Counted from the stretch's first letter, positions 54,186-63,378 are shown. The stretch: DNA of 64,000 nucleotides from Robinsoniella sp. (GCA_022788205.1 JALEVQ010000009.1:1-64000), one strand, 5' to 3'. A program made the numbers and translations. The notes: generated from the letters alone by a model not told the origin.

Positions 54186-55727
54186 TTATTCTACTCCTGT
54201 AAGCTCTGCCAATTTGAAATAAATATCTGTGTTGTCATAGTATCCGCCAAACAACTCTGCGCCATTTCCTTCTGCGAATACTTCTACCGGAAGTCCTGTA
54301 TGGCTGTAAGAAGTAAATGCGACACCTGACTTGTTATTTAAGATATGTGTGATGGTCACAGTCAGAGGCTCGTAGCTTCCATATAAGATATATTCTTCCT
54401 GGTCAATCTCGTCTTCTGCACTTCTTGTCATCGTCTCCTCATAGGCAGCTTTTAATTTTCCATACTCATAAGCAGTCATCACAAGGGTTCCCTCGTCTTC
54501 TCCTTCTGGATGCGCATCTTTGCTGTCTAATTTTGCAGCGTCATCTGTCTGATCCTCTGCCGGTGCTTCCAGTCCAAACAGCTCTGTGATGTCAGCCATA
54601 ACTGCATCAAAATCGGTTCCCTCTTCTTTATATTTTGACACATAATCAGAGTCAAATTTTGCGTAGGAAATCTTCTGATTGGACAGATTTGTGAGGAAGG
54701 TGTCGTAGTTTGTTCCCGCAAATCCGATGGTCAGACCACCTGTCTCATGATCTCCTGTCACCAGAATCAAAGTCTCATCTGGATGCTCGTTGTAGAACTC
54801 AACTGCTTTCTGTACTGCCTCTTCCAGTGCCAGCGTATCTGTGATCGTTGCTGCCGCGTCATTTGCGTGACATGCCCAGTCAATCTTTCCGCCTTCTACC
54901 ATCATAAAGAATCCTGTCTCATTGTCGAGAACCTCGATTCCCTTTTCTACATAATCAGCGAGTCCCCACTCTCCTTCTTCCAGATCCATCGCATAGCTCA
55001 TGGCACTAGAATCAGCCAGTGTCTCATCAATCACGATTGCCTTTGCCCCGTTTGTCAGTGCTTCTGCCTCTGCTTTTGTCTTGACTACGGTATATCCGGC
55101 CTGCTCTGCCAGAGTGTAAAGGTTTTCTTTATCTCCGTCTGCTCCGTTCTCTTTTAACAGCCCGCCGCCTGCGAAATAATCAAAATCACTTGCGATCAGT
55201 TCTTCTCCGATCTCATAGTAGCTGTTTCTGGATGCCTGATGTGCGTAGAAAGCAGCTGGTGTCGCATGGTTCAAGTTTACGCTGGAAAGAACTCCAATCT
55301 TGTATCCAAGCTGATCTCTTAATTTCTCTGCGATTGTCTCATAGGCAACTGTCATGGTCTCATCCATGTTGATCGTTCCGCTGTATGTTTTATTTCCTGT
55401 AGCGATAGAGGTTGCTGTTGAAGCGGAATCCGGGCAGAAGGAAGTGCTGTCGAAGGTCTGTGCTGAGCCTGCCACCTCAAAATCCATGAAGCACAGATTG
55501 TTCTGGCTGTGCAAAATATCGTCTGTCTTTCCGTTTTCTCCTTCACTTGCGCTCAGGTAATAGTTTGCGGACTGGATCTGCGGATAGCTCATTCCATCTC
55601 CGATGAATAAAAAGATATATTTTGGTGCAGTTGTTTCTGCTGGTGCTTCTGCTGCTAAAGCAGGGATCTGCATGGTTCCCATCATCATGGTTGCACAAAG
55701 AACGGCAAAAATTTTTCTTGCTTTCAT
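54186..55727 (-). CDS. phoA: Secreted alkaline phosphatase
   Basis: A 513-residue exported phosphomonoesterase. The signal peptide (KIFAVLCATMMMGTMQIPALA) is cut near ALA-AEA. Metal and active-site motifs are FLFIGDGMSYPQ, the nucleophile Ser101 in CPDSASTATSIATGNKTYSG, NLNHATPAAFYAHQ, MMVEGGKIDWACHANDAA, LVTGDHETGGLTIG and SYSHTGLPVEVFAEG, which supplies the last metal-binding His. An inserted acidic region lies near residues 400-425. It releases phosphate from external organic phosphates and fits the PstSCAB importer in this window. A PhoP box lies at 55824-55842. YibE/F follows directly. Confidence 0.94.
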   Translation of the reverse strand: MKARKIFAVLCATMMMGTMQIPALAAEAPAETTAPKYIFLFIGDGMSYPQIQSANYYLSASEGENGKTDDILHSQNNLCFMDFEVAGSAQTFDSTSFCPDSASTATSIATGNKTYSGTINMDETMTVAYETIAEKLRDQLGYKIGVLSSVNLNHATPAAFYAHQASRNSYYEIGEELIASDFDYFAGGGLLKENGADGDKENLYTLAEQAGYTVVKTKAEAEALTNGAKAIVIDETLADSSAMSYAMDLEEGEWGLADYVEKGIEVLDNETGFFMMVEGGKIDWACHANDAAATITDTLALEEAVQKAVEFYNEHPDETLILVTGDHETGGLTIGFAGTNYDTFLTNLSNQKISYAKFDSDYVSKYKEEGTDFDAVMADITELFGLEAPAEDQTDDAAKLDSKDAHPEGEDEGTLVMTAYEYGKLKAAYEETMTRSAEDEIDQEEYILYGSYEPLTVTITHILNNKSGVAFTSYSHTGLPVEVFAEGNGAELFGGYYDNTDIYFKLAELTGVE

Positions 55728-55823
55728 TTTTTCTCCTCACTTACGATTTTCTGATTTTTGTTTGTTGTTCGTTCGTTACAGTTACAAGATACTCCCCGAA
55801 TATCAAATCTATCATCGCATAAG

Positions 55824-55842
55824 CGTAAAATTTATGTTAAAT
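55824..55842 (-). promoter_or_regulatory. PhoP box upstream of phoA
   Basis: On the minus strand TTAACA and TTTACG are 11 bp apart. The block TTTAACATAAATTTTACG matches the central TTTTACATAGATTTTACA of the pstS promoter at 14 or more of 18 positions. Confidence 0.6.
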
Positions 55843-55910
55843 CGTGAGGACATTTTCAAAAATGAAGTGCCAAATTTTTCTTCTCTCCCTGCTCTTCCCA
55901 CTCACATTTC

Positions 55911-56381
55911 TCAGCCGCGGATCTTCACACCGTCAAGTGCTGCCTCTGTCAGCACCTCTCCTTCATACTTCACTTTCAGTGAAAAAAACGGGCGATTCTC
56001 CTCTAAAAGCCTGAAAAAAATCTTGTCACCTTCCCAGAGATTTAAGCGGTTCAATTCCTTCTTTGGAACCCACTCCAGCTCCCCCTCTGAGCAGGAAGTC
56101 ATCTCGCCTTCATACCCATCCGCCGTATACAAAAACATATACTCCGTCTCCCAGTGGTCACACAGAAACGTCACAATCCCGCGCAGCCGAAATGAAGTCA
56201 ACGTAAGTCCTGTCTCTTCCTTCGCTTCCCTGAGCAGACATTCCTCGGGTGTCTCATCCTTTTCAAACTTTCCGCCGATGCCAATCCATTTGTCCTTATT
56301 GACATCGTGTTCTTTCTTGATGCGGTGAAGCATCAGATAGCTATCATCCTTTTCTATATAACAAAGTGTTGTCAGCTGCAT
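55911..56381 (-). CDS. NUDIX hydrolase (MutT-like)
   Basis: A 156-residue NUDIX protein. The box reads GKFEKDETPEECLLREAKEE followed by TGL, a complete GX5EX7REUXEEXGU motif. The opening MQLTTLCYIEKDDSYLMLHR is typical of the 8-oxo-dGTP diphosphatase subgroup of Firmicutes. The start at 56381 has GAGGAAAG upstream; the ATG at 56438 lies inside the GNAT gene. It follows that gene with a short overlap if the long start is used, or 54 bases after it with the chosen start. Confidence 0.9.
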   Translation of the reverse strand: MQLTTLCYIEKDDSYLMLHRIKKEHDVNKDKWIGIGGKFEKDETPEECLLREAKEETGLTLTSFRLRGIVTFLCDHWETEYMFLYTADGYEGEMTSCSEGELEWVPKKELNRLNLWEGDKIFFRLLEENRPFFSLKVKYEGEVLTEAALDGVKIRG

Positions 56382-56434
56382 GTTCTTTCCTCTTTTCTCT
56401 TCTATCACATCGATCCAAACTATTTGCTCTGCAC

Positions 56435-56926
56435 TCAAAAATGCAGCTGCATGTCATACCATGTCGCGCCTCCGTGTGTGGAATCTGCCACGCCGTGGTT
56501 TACAAATCCAAACTTCTCATAATAGTGAATCATATGCTCTTTGCAGGTCAGAATCATCCCTTTCTTCCCCTTTTCCCGAGCCGCTTCTATCATCGTCTTT
56601 ACAAGCTGCTCCGCAATGCCCTGTCTGCGGTACTGCGGCAGCACATTCAGCCCAAACAATGTCTGATAATCCCCATCCGGTTTGTGAAGAGAGACATCGT
56701 GATATAATTCATCGCCCAGGACCGGCTTATCCGTGGTACATCCATTGATAAATCCTGCAATCTGTCCGTCCTGCGCTACTGCCACATAAAAATTTTCTGG
56801 GAAAGCGGCAAGCCTTGCCTCGATCTCTTTCTCACTTGCAGCCTCAGTAACTGGAAAACACGTTGCCTCGATCTCTGCCATCACTTTTCCCTCATTCTGT
56901 CTCGCATGTCTGATTTTTACTCTCAT
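56435..56926 (-). CDS. GNAT family N-acetyltransferase
   Basis: A 163-residue acetyltransferase. The acetyl-CoA loop is LNVLPQYRRQGIAEQLVKT, with the R-x-x-G-x-A core, and the C-terminal ILTCKEHMIHYYEKFGFVNHG is a common GNAT ending. The start MRVKIRHARQNEG at 56926 has GGGAGG upstream; the ATG at 56968 adds 14 non-family residues. The substrate is unknown. It is probably cotranscribed with the NUDIX gene. Confidence 0.88.
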   Translation of the reverse strand: MRVKIRHARQNEGKVMAEIEATCFPVTEAASEKEIEARLAAFPENFYVAVAQDGQIAGFINGCTTDKPVLGDELYHDVSLHKPDGDYQTLFGLNVLPQYRRQGIAEQLVKTMIEAAREKGKKGMILTCKEHMIHYYEKFGFVNHGVADSTHGGATWYDMQLHF

Positions 56927-57101
56927 CTTTACCTCCCATGCCACATTTCTGCATCTTCCATTCTCCATAATCTGATATCCTCACAACTGTGGCTGCCTTC
57001 TTGTTTATTTCCATTTTATTATACGTATCTCAGCGGCTTCCGTCAACGAAATGCGCCAAAAATCAGAAAAGAAGCGTGGCAGTAAAGATGAATATTTTCG
57101 A

Positions 57102-57863
57102 TCACGGACAATAAATAATGTGTGGATTTCCATTTTTATCCTCAAGAATCTGAGCTTTCACCTCATAGACATTCCAAATCAAATCTTCTGTCAAAATTTC
57201 TTTTGGGCTTCCATAGGCAAAAATCTTGCCATCCTTCATCACATAGATCTCATCGCAGTACAACGCAGCGATATTCAGGTCATGAAAGGCTGCCAACACC
57301 GTTTTGTTCATGCGTTTGACCGTGTTTAACAGCTGCAGCTGGTATTTGATATCCAGATGATTGGTCGGTTCATCTAAAATAAAGCCTTTTGTCTCCTGCG
57401 CCAATGCACGCGCCAGAATGACTCTCTGCTGCTCTCCCCCAGAGAGACCTGCGAAGGAACGTTTCTCAAATTCCTCCATTCCCACTTCCTTCAACGCTTT
57501 TCTGACAATCTCATAGTCTTTGGCATTGTCCTGTTCCATCAATTTTTTATGTGGAGAACGTCCCATCAATACCACTTCTTTCACCGAAAAGTCAAAATCG
57601 TAGATGTTGTGCTGTGCCACTACGCCCAGCAATTTTGCCGTCTCCTTATAGCTAAGTTTCGACGTTTCCTTTCCATCTATCCAGATCGTCCCTCCATTCT
57701 GCTTCCAGACACGGTAGACACATTTTAAAAAAGTACTTTTTCCGCTTCCATTTGGTCCGATCACACCAATAAATCTTCCTTCCTCAGCTTCCATAGAAAC
57801 CTTATGGAGAATTTCCGTATCTCCCCAGGAGAAAGTAATCTCTTCTGCATTCACAAATTTCAT
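57102..57863 (-). CDS. btuD: Cobalamin-type ABC transporter ATPase
   Basis: A 253-residue ATPase of the FecE/BtuD family. Walker A is GPNGSGKSTFLK, the signature LSGGEQQRVILARALAQ, Walker B FILDEPTNHLD, and the switch His is in AAFHDLNIAALYCD. It overlaps the permease gene upstream. The family serves iron-siderophore, heme or cobalamin uptake; the cobalamin riboswitch at the head of this operon points to a corrinoid. GGAGGA lies before MKFVNAEEIT. Confidence 0.9.
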   Translation of the reverse strand: MKFVNAEEITFSWGDTEILHKVSMEAEEGRFIGVIGPNGSGKSTFLKCVYRVWKQNGGTIWIDGKETSKLSYKETAKLLGVVAQHNIYDFDFSVKEVVLMGRSPHKKLMEQDNAKDYEIVRKALKEVGMEEFEKRSFAGLSGGEQQRVILARALAQETKGFILDEPTNHLDIKYQLQLLNTVKRMNKTVLAAFHDLNIAALYCDEIYVMKDGKIFAYGSPKEILTEDLIWNVYEVKAQILEDKNGNPHIIYCP

Positions 57864-57864
57864 C

Positions 57865-58968
57865 TTATTCGTTTCCTCCTCCAAAGCTGTACGTCTTTCT
57901 GATCAGAAGTATAATAAAGATTGGGGCTCCGACCACAGAAATCAAGATACCAATCGGTATCTCTGTTTTGGGGAGGATGGTCCTGGATACCACATCCGCC
58001 CACACCAAAAAAATTCCACCACATAGTGCAGAAAGCGGAAGTAATTTCTTGTGATCTACCCCAAAAAATCCCCGGACAAAGTGTGGAATGATCAGTCCCA
58101 CAAAACCGATGACACCTGACTGATATACAATAAACCCTATCATTAAAGAAGCCACGATCAAATATATTTTCCGAAATGGCTGAAGATTGGTGCCCAAAGT
58201 AATCGCCGTACTGTCCCCCATCAACATCAGATTCAGCATTCTAGACTGTGTCACAAAGAATAAAATTGCACAGATTACAATCACCAGAACTCGCAGAGAA
58301 CTGTCCCATTTCGCTCCTGCCAGGCTTCCCATCAGCCAAAAAGTGACTGTTCTAAATCGCTCTGGATCGTCTGCTATATAGACAATAAAATTTGAAAATG
58401 CAGAGCAGATCGAACTCAAAGCCACGCCAGAAAGAATCAGTTTCACCGATGTAATCCTTCCCCCTATGCCAGATATCGCTATCACCGCAAACGATACGAT
58501 CATGGCACCTGCAAAGGCTCCCATTCCGATGCTGACTCCGCTGAGGATACCTGCTCCCAGCAAGATCGTCAGAGTAGCTCCCAGAGAAGCTCCTGATGAA
58601 ATTCCCAGAATATAAGGATCTGCCAACGGATTTTTGACAATCGCCTGCATCACGACACCTACGACAGCCAATCCCATTCCCACTGCCACGCCCAGCACAA
58701 TGCGCGGGAAACGGATAACCCATACAATATCATGCACTGCTCCTGATGCCCAGACTTCTGGATCCCCATATCTAAAAATTTCATACGCAATCACTCGATA
58801 CACCTGTTCCACCGACAAATCTGCTGATCCCACTGTCACCGCGTACAGAACGGAGAGAACAAGAATCCCCGTCAGCAGAATCATCGTGCAGACATAAATT
58901 GGCATTCCACGGAACATGCCTTCTTTTAGGTCAAGTGTCCTCAGTTTTGCATTCTTTTTAAATTGCAT
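57865..58968 (-). CDS. btuC: Cobalamin-type ABC transporter permease
   Basis: A 367-residue FecCD-family permease with about ten helices. Family blocks are VVMQAIVKNPLADPYILGIS, SGASLGATLTIL, GLIIPHFVRGFFGVDHKKLL and RTILPKTEIPIGI. The start MQFKKNAKLR at 58968 has AGGAGG seven bases upstream; an ATG at 59037 would run through a hairpin. It follows the binding-protein gene after a 156-base gap containing the hairpin at 59009-59062. It forms the membrane channel with BtuD and is fed by the binding protein. Confidence 0.9.
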   Translation of the reverse strand: MQFKKNAKLRTLDLKEGMFRGMPIYVCTMILLTGILVLSVLYAVTVGSADLSVEQVYRVIAYEIFRYGDPEVWASGAVHDIVWVIRFPRIVLGVAVGMGLAVVGVVMQAIVKNPLADPYILGISSGASLGATLTILLGAGILSGVSIGMGAFAGAMIVSFAVIAISGIGGRITSVKLILSGVALSSICSAFSNFIVYIADDPERFRTVTFWLMGSLAGAKWDSSLRVLVIVICAILFFVTQSRMLNLMLMGDSTAITLGTNLQPFRKIYLIVASLMIGFIVYQSGVIGFVGLIIPHFVRGFFGVDHKKLLPLSALCGGIFLVWADVVSRTILPKTEIPIGILISVVGAPIFIILLIRKTYSFGGGNE

Positions 58969-59008
58969 TTTTTCTTCCTCCTGATCACATTGATGCCAGA
59001 CATAGGAA

Positions 59009-59062
59009 AACGCCGTATCGCAAATAATTCTCTCCACCCGAAATATTTGCTGATACGACGTT
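59009..59062 (-). repeat. Hairpin between btuF and btuC
   Basis: AACGCCGTATCGCAAATA pairs with TATTTGCTGATACGACGTT, with minor mismatches, around a 17-base loop. Only a short GTTTTCC follows leftward. It may stabilise the btuF message or partly stop transcription. Confidence 0.65.
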
Positions 59063-59124
59063 CCTCTGCTTTTCTCAGAATATCCTCTGATCCCATTTAC
59101 AGAAGATTTCTGAAACCAGACTCT

Positions 59125-60141
59125 TTAATATTCGATTCCGTACAGATCTTCCAGGAACAATTTTACGGTATCTATCGTTCTCACACCTGGTGTGTAGGCG
59201 AGAGAATAAACCACAGGATAAATACGCCCGTTTTTCACTGCATCTACACTTGCCAGTGCCGGATTCTCTGCATAAAGTGCAATCGCTTCCTCATCCGAGA
59301 CAGAGCTTACATGCACAGCAAAAATAGCTTCCGGATTCGCCGCAACGATCTCCTCATCCGTCCATCCTTTTTCTCCCAGTGGCTCTGCTCCCAACTGTGC
59401 AGCGATATCCCCGGCTGCTGTTTTGGCATGATAGATATCATACTCTCCTTCCCATTTTTCAGCAATCAAGATGCGCTGTGGTTCTTGACCTTCGGAAGCT
59501 TCTTTGCCCTTCTCTACTCCAGCCTGTATCTCAGCGATAATTGCCTCTGCTTCTGCCTCTTTATTGTAAATAATACCCAGGTTACGGATATCTGCATATT
59601 CATTTTCCAGAGACTGGTTCTCCTTCAGCACACTGTTAATACTGGTGTAAGTTCCAATGTTTCTCTCATGCCAGAAATCCACATCGCCCATGCGGTCTTC
59701 CAGATTGAACAGAGAATACCAGCCAATCACCATATCTGGCTCCAGGCTCAGCGCATATTCTTTTACAAAGTAGCCTACGTCCTGATGGTTTTTAATCCGA
59801 TCCAGCTTTGCAAACTCTTCCTCATATTCTGGTTTTACGCTACTGCAGTCAGCGACCATCTGGATCTTATCGCCGACTCCCAGTGCGAGCAAAATTTCTA
59901 CATTGTTTCGTCCGTAAACCAGGGTCTTTTCCGGACACTTTTCAAACGTGTAGGATACCAGTTCTCTGGCATTGTTGTAAACCTCAACCGTAACCGGATA
60001 ATGCTCCGAATCCGGTTCATTTGCGCTGACTGTTTCTGTCACTGTTTCTGGTGCAGTCTCTTCCGCTGCAACTGGTATGCTCAGTGCCATACTGAATGTC
60101 AATGACAGGCTGACTACCCATGATAAAAGTCTCTTTTTCAT
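59125..60141 (-). CDS. btuF: Corrinoid-type ABC transporter binding protein without a lipobox
   Basis: A 338-residue class III (helical-linker) binding protein. Typical features are the N-terminal VEVYNNARELVSYTFEKCPE, LVYGRNNVEILLALGVGDKI and the C-terminal DAVKNGRIYPV. The signal peptide (LSWVVSLSLTFSMALSIPVA) is cut near VAA-EE; no lipidation Cys is present, although Gram-positive binding proteins normally carry one. A Thr/Glu-rich linker follows. It heads the transporter genes after the CGGC gene and lies under the cobalamin riboswitch. Iron-chelate binding is the main alternative. Confidence 0.85.
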   Translation of the reverse strand: MKKRLLSWVVSLSLTFSMALSIPVAAEETAPETVTETVSANEPDSEHYPVTVEVYNNARELVSYTFEKCPEKTLVYGRNNVEILLALGVGDKIQMVADCSSVKPEYEEEFAKLDRIKNHQDVGYFVKEYALSLEPDMVIGWYSLFNLEDRMGDVDFWHERNIGTYTSINSVLKENQSLENEYADIRNLGIIYNKEAEAEAIIAEIQAGVEKGKEASEGQEPQRILIAEKWEGEYDIYHAKTAAGDIAAQLGAEPLGEKGWTDEEIVAANPEAIFAVHVSSVSDEEAIALYAENPALASVDAVKNGRIYPVVYSLAYTPGVRTIDTVKLFLEDLYGIEY

Positions 60142-60219
60142 AATCTTACCTCTTCCTTTCTCTTCTTAAGATTGATTGTGATATTTATCTGCCTCCCAGG
60201 AAATCCCACCATATCCGGC

Positions 60220-60558
60220 TCAATGTGTTCCGTCAATGATGGTAATCCCCTGTTTTTCGATCATGTCCATAATTTTTTCGATATTGCCGCACCTGGTACC
60301 ATCCTTCTTCTTGGTACAAATCCCCACATGGACCGTTTCCACCTGCTCCTTTTTCAGACGCTCCACTTTCTCAAGAATGCCGGCATCTTCATTCGGATCA
60401 CTGTCACAGCCATTGCATTTCATAAAGGCGACAACCTCGACCTCCTGCCCATTGTAGATCTCGAAACTTTTTCTGCGCTCATAAAATGCCCGCAGGCAAG
60501 CCGCACCGGTACAGACCCTGTTTGATTTCAGGCAAGTCAACATTCCAATTTTCTTCAT
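60220..60558 (-). CDS. CGGC domain protein under the B12 riboswitch
   Basis: A 112-residue protein matching the CGGC family, which has conserved Cys and His residues thought to bind metal. Seen here are GMLTCLKSNRVCTGAACLRAF, split by Cys9, Cys15 and Cys20, then FMKCNGCDSDPNEDAG and HVGICTKKKDGTRCGN. The start MKKIGMLTCLK at 60558 has AGGAGAGG upstream; longer frames run into the terminator stem. It is the first gene after the cobalamin riboswitch and lies 78 bases before btuF. A role in corrinoid or cobalt handling is an inference from position. Confidence 0.82.
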   Translation of the reverse strand: MKKIGMLTCLKSNRVCTGAACLRAFYERRKSFEIYNGQEVEVVAFMKCNGCDSDPNEDAGILEKVERLKKEQVETVHVGICTKKKDGTRCGNIEKIMDMIEKQGITIIDGTH

Positions 60559-60674
60559 AAAATCCTCTCCTGACATTTTTCTTTTTTCACTTTTCACAAC
60601 ATCTGTCCGTTTGTCCGCACAGCCAGGTGCGCAAGCGCCCTGTCTGCCGTCCACTGAGACTGGGCTTTTATAGT

Positions 60675-60704
60675 AAAAAAGCGCCCTCATTCTTATCCGG
60701 GCGC
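60675..60704 (-). terminator. Riboswitch expression-platform terminator
   Basis: GCGCCC pairs with GGGCGC around a 12-base loop; leftward it is followed by TTTTTT. It lies between the B12 box and the CGGC gene, as expected for transcription control by ligand. Confidence 0.85.
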
Positions 60705-60759
60705 AAAAAAGTACAACAAAATAAGCTGCTTCCTATCTACCGTAAGAATCAAACTAAAT

Positions 60760-60945
60760 GACTCACAAGCAGTTCTCCTGACTTCAGTTCTACGTTTCCG
60801 AGCGCCTTCCCAAGCTGACTTTGCACCACAGCTCAGTGACATCTTTGCCCTGAAACTCCCTGTTACAGTGACGGGATCGTACCGGACTTTCACCGGTTTC
60901 TCTATGAATCCTTGCGGAACTTGCGAGTGCTGGTTCCAAACCAAC
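60760..60945 (-). promoter_or_regulatory. Cobalamin riboswitch
   Basis: The aptamer shows CCGGTGAAAGTCCGGTACGA, then ATCCCGTCACTGTAA, GTCACTG, GGGAAGGCG and the B12 box GAAGTCAGGAGAACTGC (near 60768-60785). Order and spacing match cobalamin aptamers. A promoter lies just upstream and a terminator just downstream. Binding of adenosylcobalamin should stop transcription of the CGGC-btuFCD operon. Confidence 0.93.
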
Positions 60946-60969
60946 AAATGTTATTTTTGTGATAATTCG

Positions 60970-60998
60970 ATTATAGCCCCTTTACCTTTTCATGTCCA
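60970..60998 (-). promoter_or_regulatory. Promoter of the riboswitch operon
   Basis: On the minus strand TGGACA (60998-60993), a 17-base spacer and TATAAT (60975-60970). Transcription would start about 15 bases before the aptamer. In 60999-61116 I see no further feature. Confidence 0.7.
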
Positions 60999-61116
60999 GT
61001 ATTTTTCCCAGTATTTTCGCTATTTCTTCGTGTCAAAGACCCGTTGTCAACTCCTCATTCCTATCCTCTCATTTTGATGTATACCACCAGCTCGTGCGCC
61101 ATCAAGATAACTCACC

Positions 61117-61145
61117 TTGTCCTCTGTCAAAAAATATGATACCAT
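61117..61145 (+). promoter_or_regulatory. Possible promoter of the right-end two-component operon
   Basis: TTGTCC (61117-61122), a 17-base spacer and TACCAT (61140-61145) with an upstream TG. Confidence 0.45.
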
Positions 61146-61241
61146 TGAAAAAGAACAGAAGTGGATATTCGACACATCAAAAGGTGCTGTGTGACAAAAG
61201 AATTTCCACAGAGAGCTGCTCTCTGGAATAGGAGGAACTGT

Positions 61242-61895
61242 ATGATAAAAATTTTGATTGTGGAAGATGAAGAGGCGATCGCCAATCTGATCCGGATGAA
61301 TCTCGCCAAAGCAGGATATCTGTGCGAGATCGCCTCCGACGGAAAAGAGGCTGCGGATTTCATAGAGGAGCGAACGTTTGACCTGATTTTGCTGGATATC
61401 ATGCTCCCTAAACTAAACGGATATGAAGTTCTGGAATACGCAAAATCAGTGGATATTCCTGTGATTTTTCTGACGGCTATGGGTGAGACACAGGACAAGG
61501 TAAAAGGCTTAAAAATGGGTGCAGAAGACTACATCGCAAAACCTTTCGACATTGCGGAGCTTCTGGCGCGTGTCGAGACCGTCCTGCGCCGTTACAACAA
61601 AACCGAGAAAAAGCTGAAGCTTTTTGACATAGAGATCGATACCGAGTCGAGAACAGTGACTCAAAATGGTCATCCCGTTGACTTGACAACAAAAGAATAC
61701 GAACTTTTGCTGCTGTTTTTGAGAAATAAAAACAGAGCTCTTCACCGTGAAACGATCTATGAAAATGTATGGGGCGGTGAGTATGCCGGAACTGGACGCA
61801 CCGTTGACCTTCATGTGCAGCGGCTGAAAAAGAAGCTCGGTTTAGAGGAACATATCGTTGCGATCTACAAAGTCGGATACCGCCTTGTCGTGTAA
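61242..61895 (+). CDS. OmpR-family response regulator
   Basis: A 217-residue regulator. The receiver has acidic pocket VEDEE, phospho-acceptor Asp52 (LILLDIMLPKLNG) and Lys100 (YIAKPFD). The winged helix includes LTTKEYELLLLFLRN and WGGEYAGTGRTVDLHVQRLK. The start at 61242 has AGGAGG seven bases upstream; an ATG at 61161 would add an unrelated leader. It pairs with the kinase that begins ten bases downstream. Its target genes are not identifiable; the third gene of the operon may be part of the response. Confidence 0.92.
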   Translation: MIKILIVEDEEAIANLIRMNLAKAGYLCEIASDGKEAADFIEERTFDLILLDIMLPKLNGYEVLEYAKSVDIPVIFLTAMGETQDKVKGLKMGAEDYIAKPFDIAELLARVETVLRRYNKTEKKLKLFDIEIDTESRTVTQNGHPVDLTTKEYELLLLFLRNKNRALHRETIYENVWGGEYAGTGRTVDLHVQRLKKKLGLEEHIVAIYKVGYRLVV

Positions 61896-61905
61896 AGAGG
61901 TCAAA

Positions 61906-63378
61906 ATGAAATTATCCTGGAAACTATTTTTTATCACAACGCCAATGTTTGTGCTCTTTTTAACTTTATTCGGCACATGGATGATACAGGACAGTTTTCA
62001 AAACAGTCTCAACAAAGAGATTGATCGCTGTATGGTCGAAAATCAGATGTTTCAAAATTCATATGAACTGACGCAAAACAGTCTGTCTCAGGATCAGAAA
62101 CAACACGTATCCACCAAAAAGCTGGTCGAAAGTTTTCACCACAAATCAGCTTCCGATGACGGTTCTGTCCGCATTTTCAGCGCCAATGGTTTTCTGCTCT
62201 ATCAGGACAGTGAGTTTCAGATTGAACACCAGATCACAGAGATTCTGAACGAAAGACAGAATGTAGGCTATCAGATCTTTCAACTGGAGAATGAAGTCTA
62301 TCTTGTGGTCGTGTGCAGAACCAGCCTTGGGGAATATATTGAGACGACCAAAAATATTTCCGATGTCTTTCAAGATCGCTCCTCCATGTATCTCCGCTAT
62401 CAGATCAGTGTTCTTCTCATGACCTCTCTGGTCGGGTGCCTGACATTTTTGATTCTGTTTCTCGTGATGCGCAACATGCACCGCCTTTCTTTTGCGACGC
62501 GCCAATTTGCGCGCGGGCAGTATGATATGCGTGTCACCATCCGCAGCGATGACGAGATCGGGATGCTTGCCGACGATTTTAACTGGATGGCAAATGCGAT
62601 GAATGTACAGATGGAAAAATTAAAAAACGAGGTGCAGCGTCAGGAGGAATTCACCGCCGCATTTGCCCATGAGCTGAAGACACCATTGACTTCCATCATC
62701 GGATATGCCGACACGATCCGACAGATGGAGCTTACACCGGAAGAGACAGATATGTGTGCGAATTACATTTATCATCAGGGAAAGCGACTTCAGTCACTGT
62801 CCTATAAACTTCTTGAGATGACGATGGCAGGAAAACAAGATCTGTCTTACAATGAAATCTCTGTGTCGGATTTTTTAGATGAAATCCAAAAAACAGCCAT
62901 GCCCTCACTGCTTGAGAAGCACCTTTCACTGACCATCAAAGCCGACAGCGGCATCCTCCGCGGGGACCGCGAACTGTTAGCCTCCGTGTTTCTCAATCTG
63001 ATTGACAATTCCCGAAAAGCTTCAAAGCCCGGGCAAGAAATCCGTCTCACCGGCACACAGCTTTCAGACTGCTATGCCATCTCAGTCGAAGATGAAGGAG
63101 GAGGGATTCCGCCTGAGGATCTTGATCGAATCACAGAGGCATTCTATATGGTGGACAAATCACGTTCCCGCAAAGAGGGAGGGGCTGGACTTGGTCTGAC
63201 GCTCTGCCAGAAAATCATCGATCTTCACCATGCTGTCTGGTATTTTGAGAATAATCCTGAGAAGGGTCTGAAAGTGACCGTTCGTTTTGATCAGCAAGAC
63301 CAGACGCTCCGCGGGCGCAAAAAGCAGCGTCCAGAGTCTGAAGATCATATGGGCATTGCCTGCCCGGAGGAAACATGA
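61906..63378 (+). CDS. Sensor histidine kinase (HAMP type)
   Basis: A 490-residue membrane kinase. The first helix is at about 5-25, an extracytoplasmic domain of about 140 residues follows, and the second helix (VLLMTSLVGCLTFLILFLVM) ends near 185. Then come HAMP (ARGQYDMRVTIRSDDEIGML), HisKA with His in FAHELKTPLTSIIGY and an ATPase with NLIDNSRKASKPG, EDEGGGIP and GGAGLGLTLCQKI. The start MKLSWKLFF at 61906 has AGAGG six bases upstream; the longer start at 61858 lies inside the regulator gene. Its stop overlaps the next start (ATGA), so all three genes are coupled. The signal is unknown. Confidence 0.92.
   Translation: MKLSWKLFFITTPMFVLFLTLFGTWMIQDSFQNSLNKEIDRCMVENQMFQNSYELTQNSLSQDQKQHVSTKKLVESFHHKSASDDGSVRIFSANGFLLYQDSEFQIEHQITEILNERQNVGYQIFQLENEVYLVVVCRTSLGEYIETTKNISDVFQDRSSMYLRYQISVLLMTSLVGCLTFLILFLVMRNMHRLSFATRQFARGQYDMRVTIRSDDEIGMLADDFNWMANAMNVQMEKLKNEVQRQEEFTAAFAHELKTPLTSIIGYADTIRQMELTPEETDMCANYIYHQGKRLQSLSYKLLEMTMAGKQDLSYNEISVSDFLDEIQKTAMPSLLEKHLSLTIKADSGILRGDRELLASVFLNLIDNSRKASKPGQEIRLTGTQLSDCYAISVEDEGGGIPPEDLDRITEAFYMVDKSRSRKEGGAGLGLTLCQKIIDLHHAVWYFENNPEKGLKVTVRFDQQDQTLRGRKKQRPESEDHMGIACPEET

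Noticed and set aside
58963..60105. 380-codon plus-strand frame opposite btuF
   Set aside because: Antisense to a clear binding-protein gene; its biased composition is the mirror of that gene.
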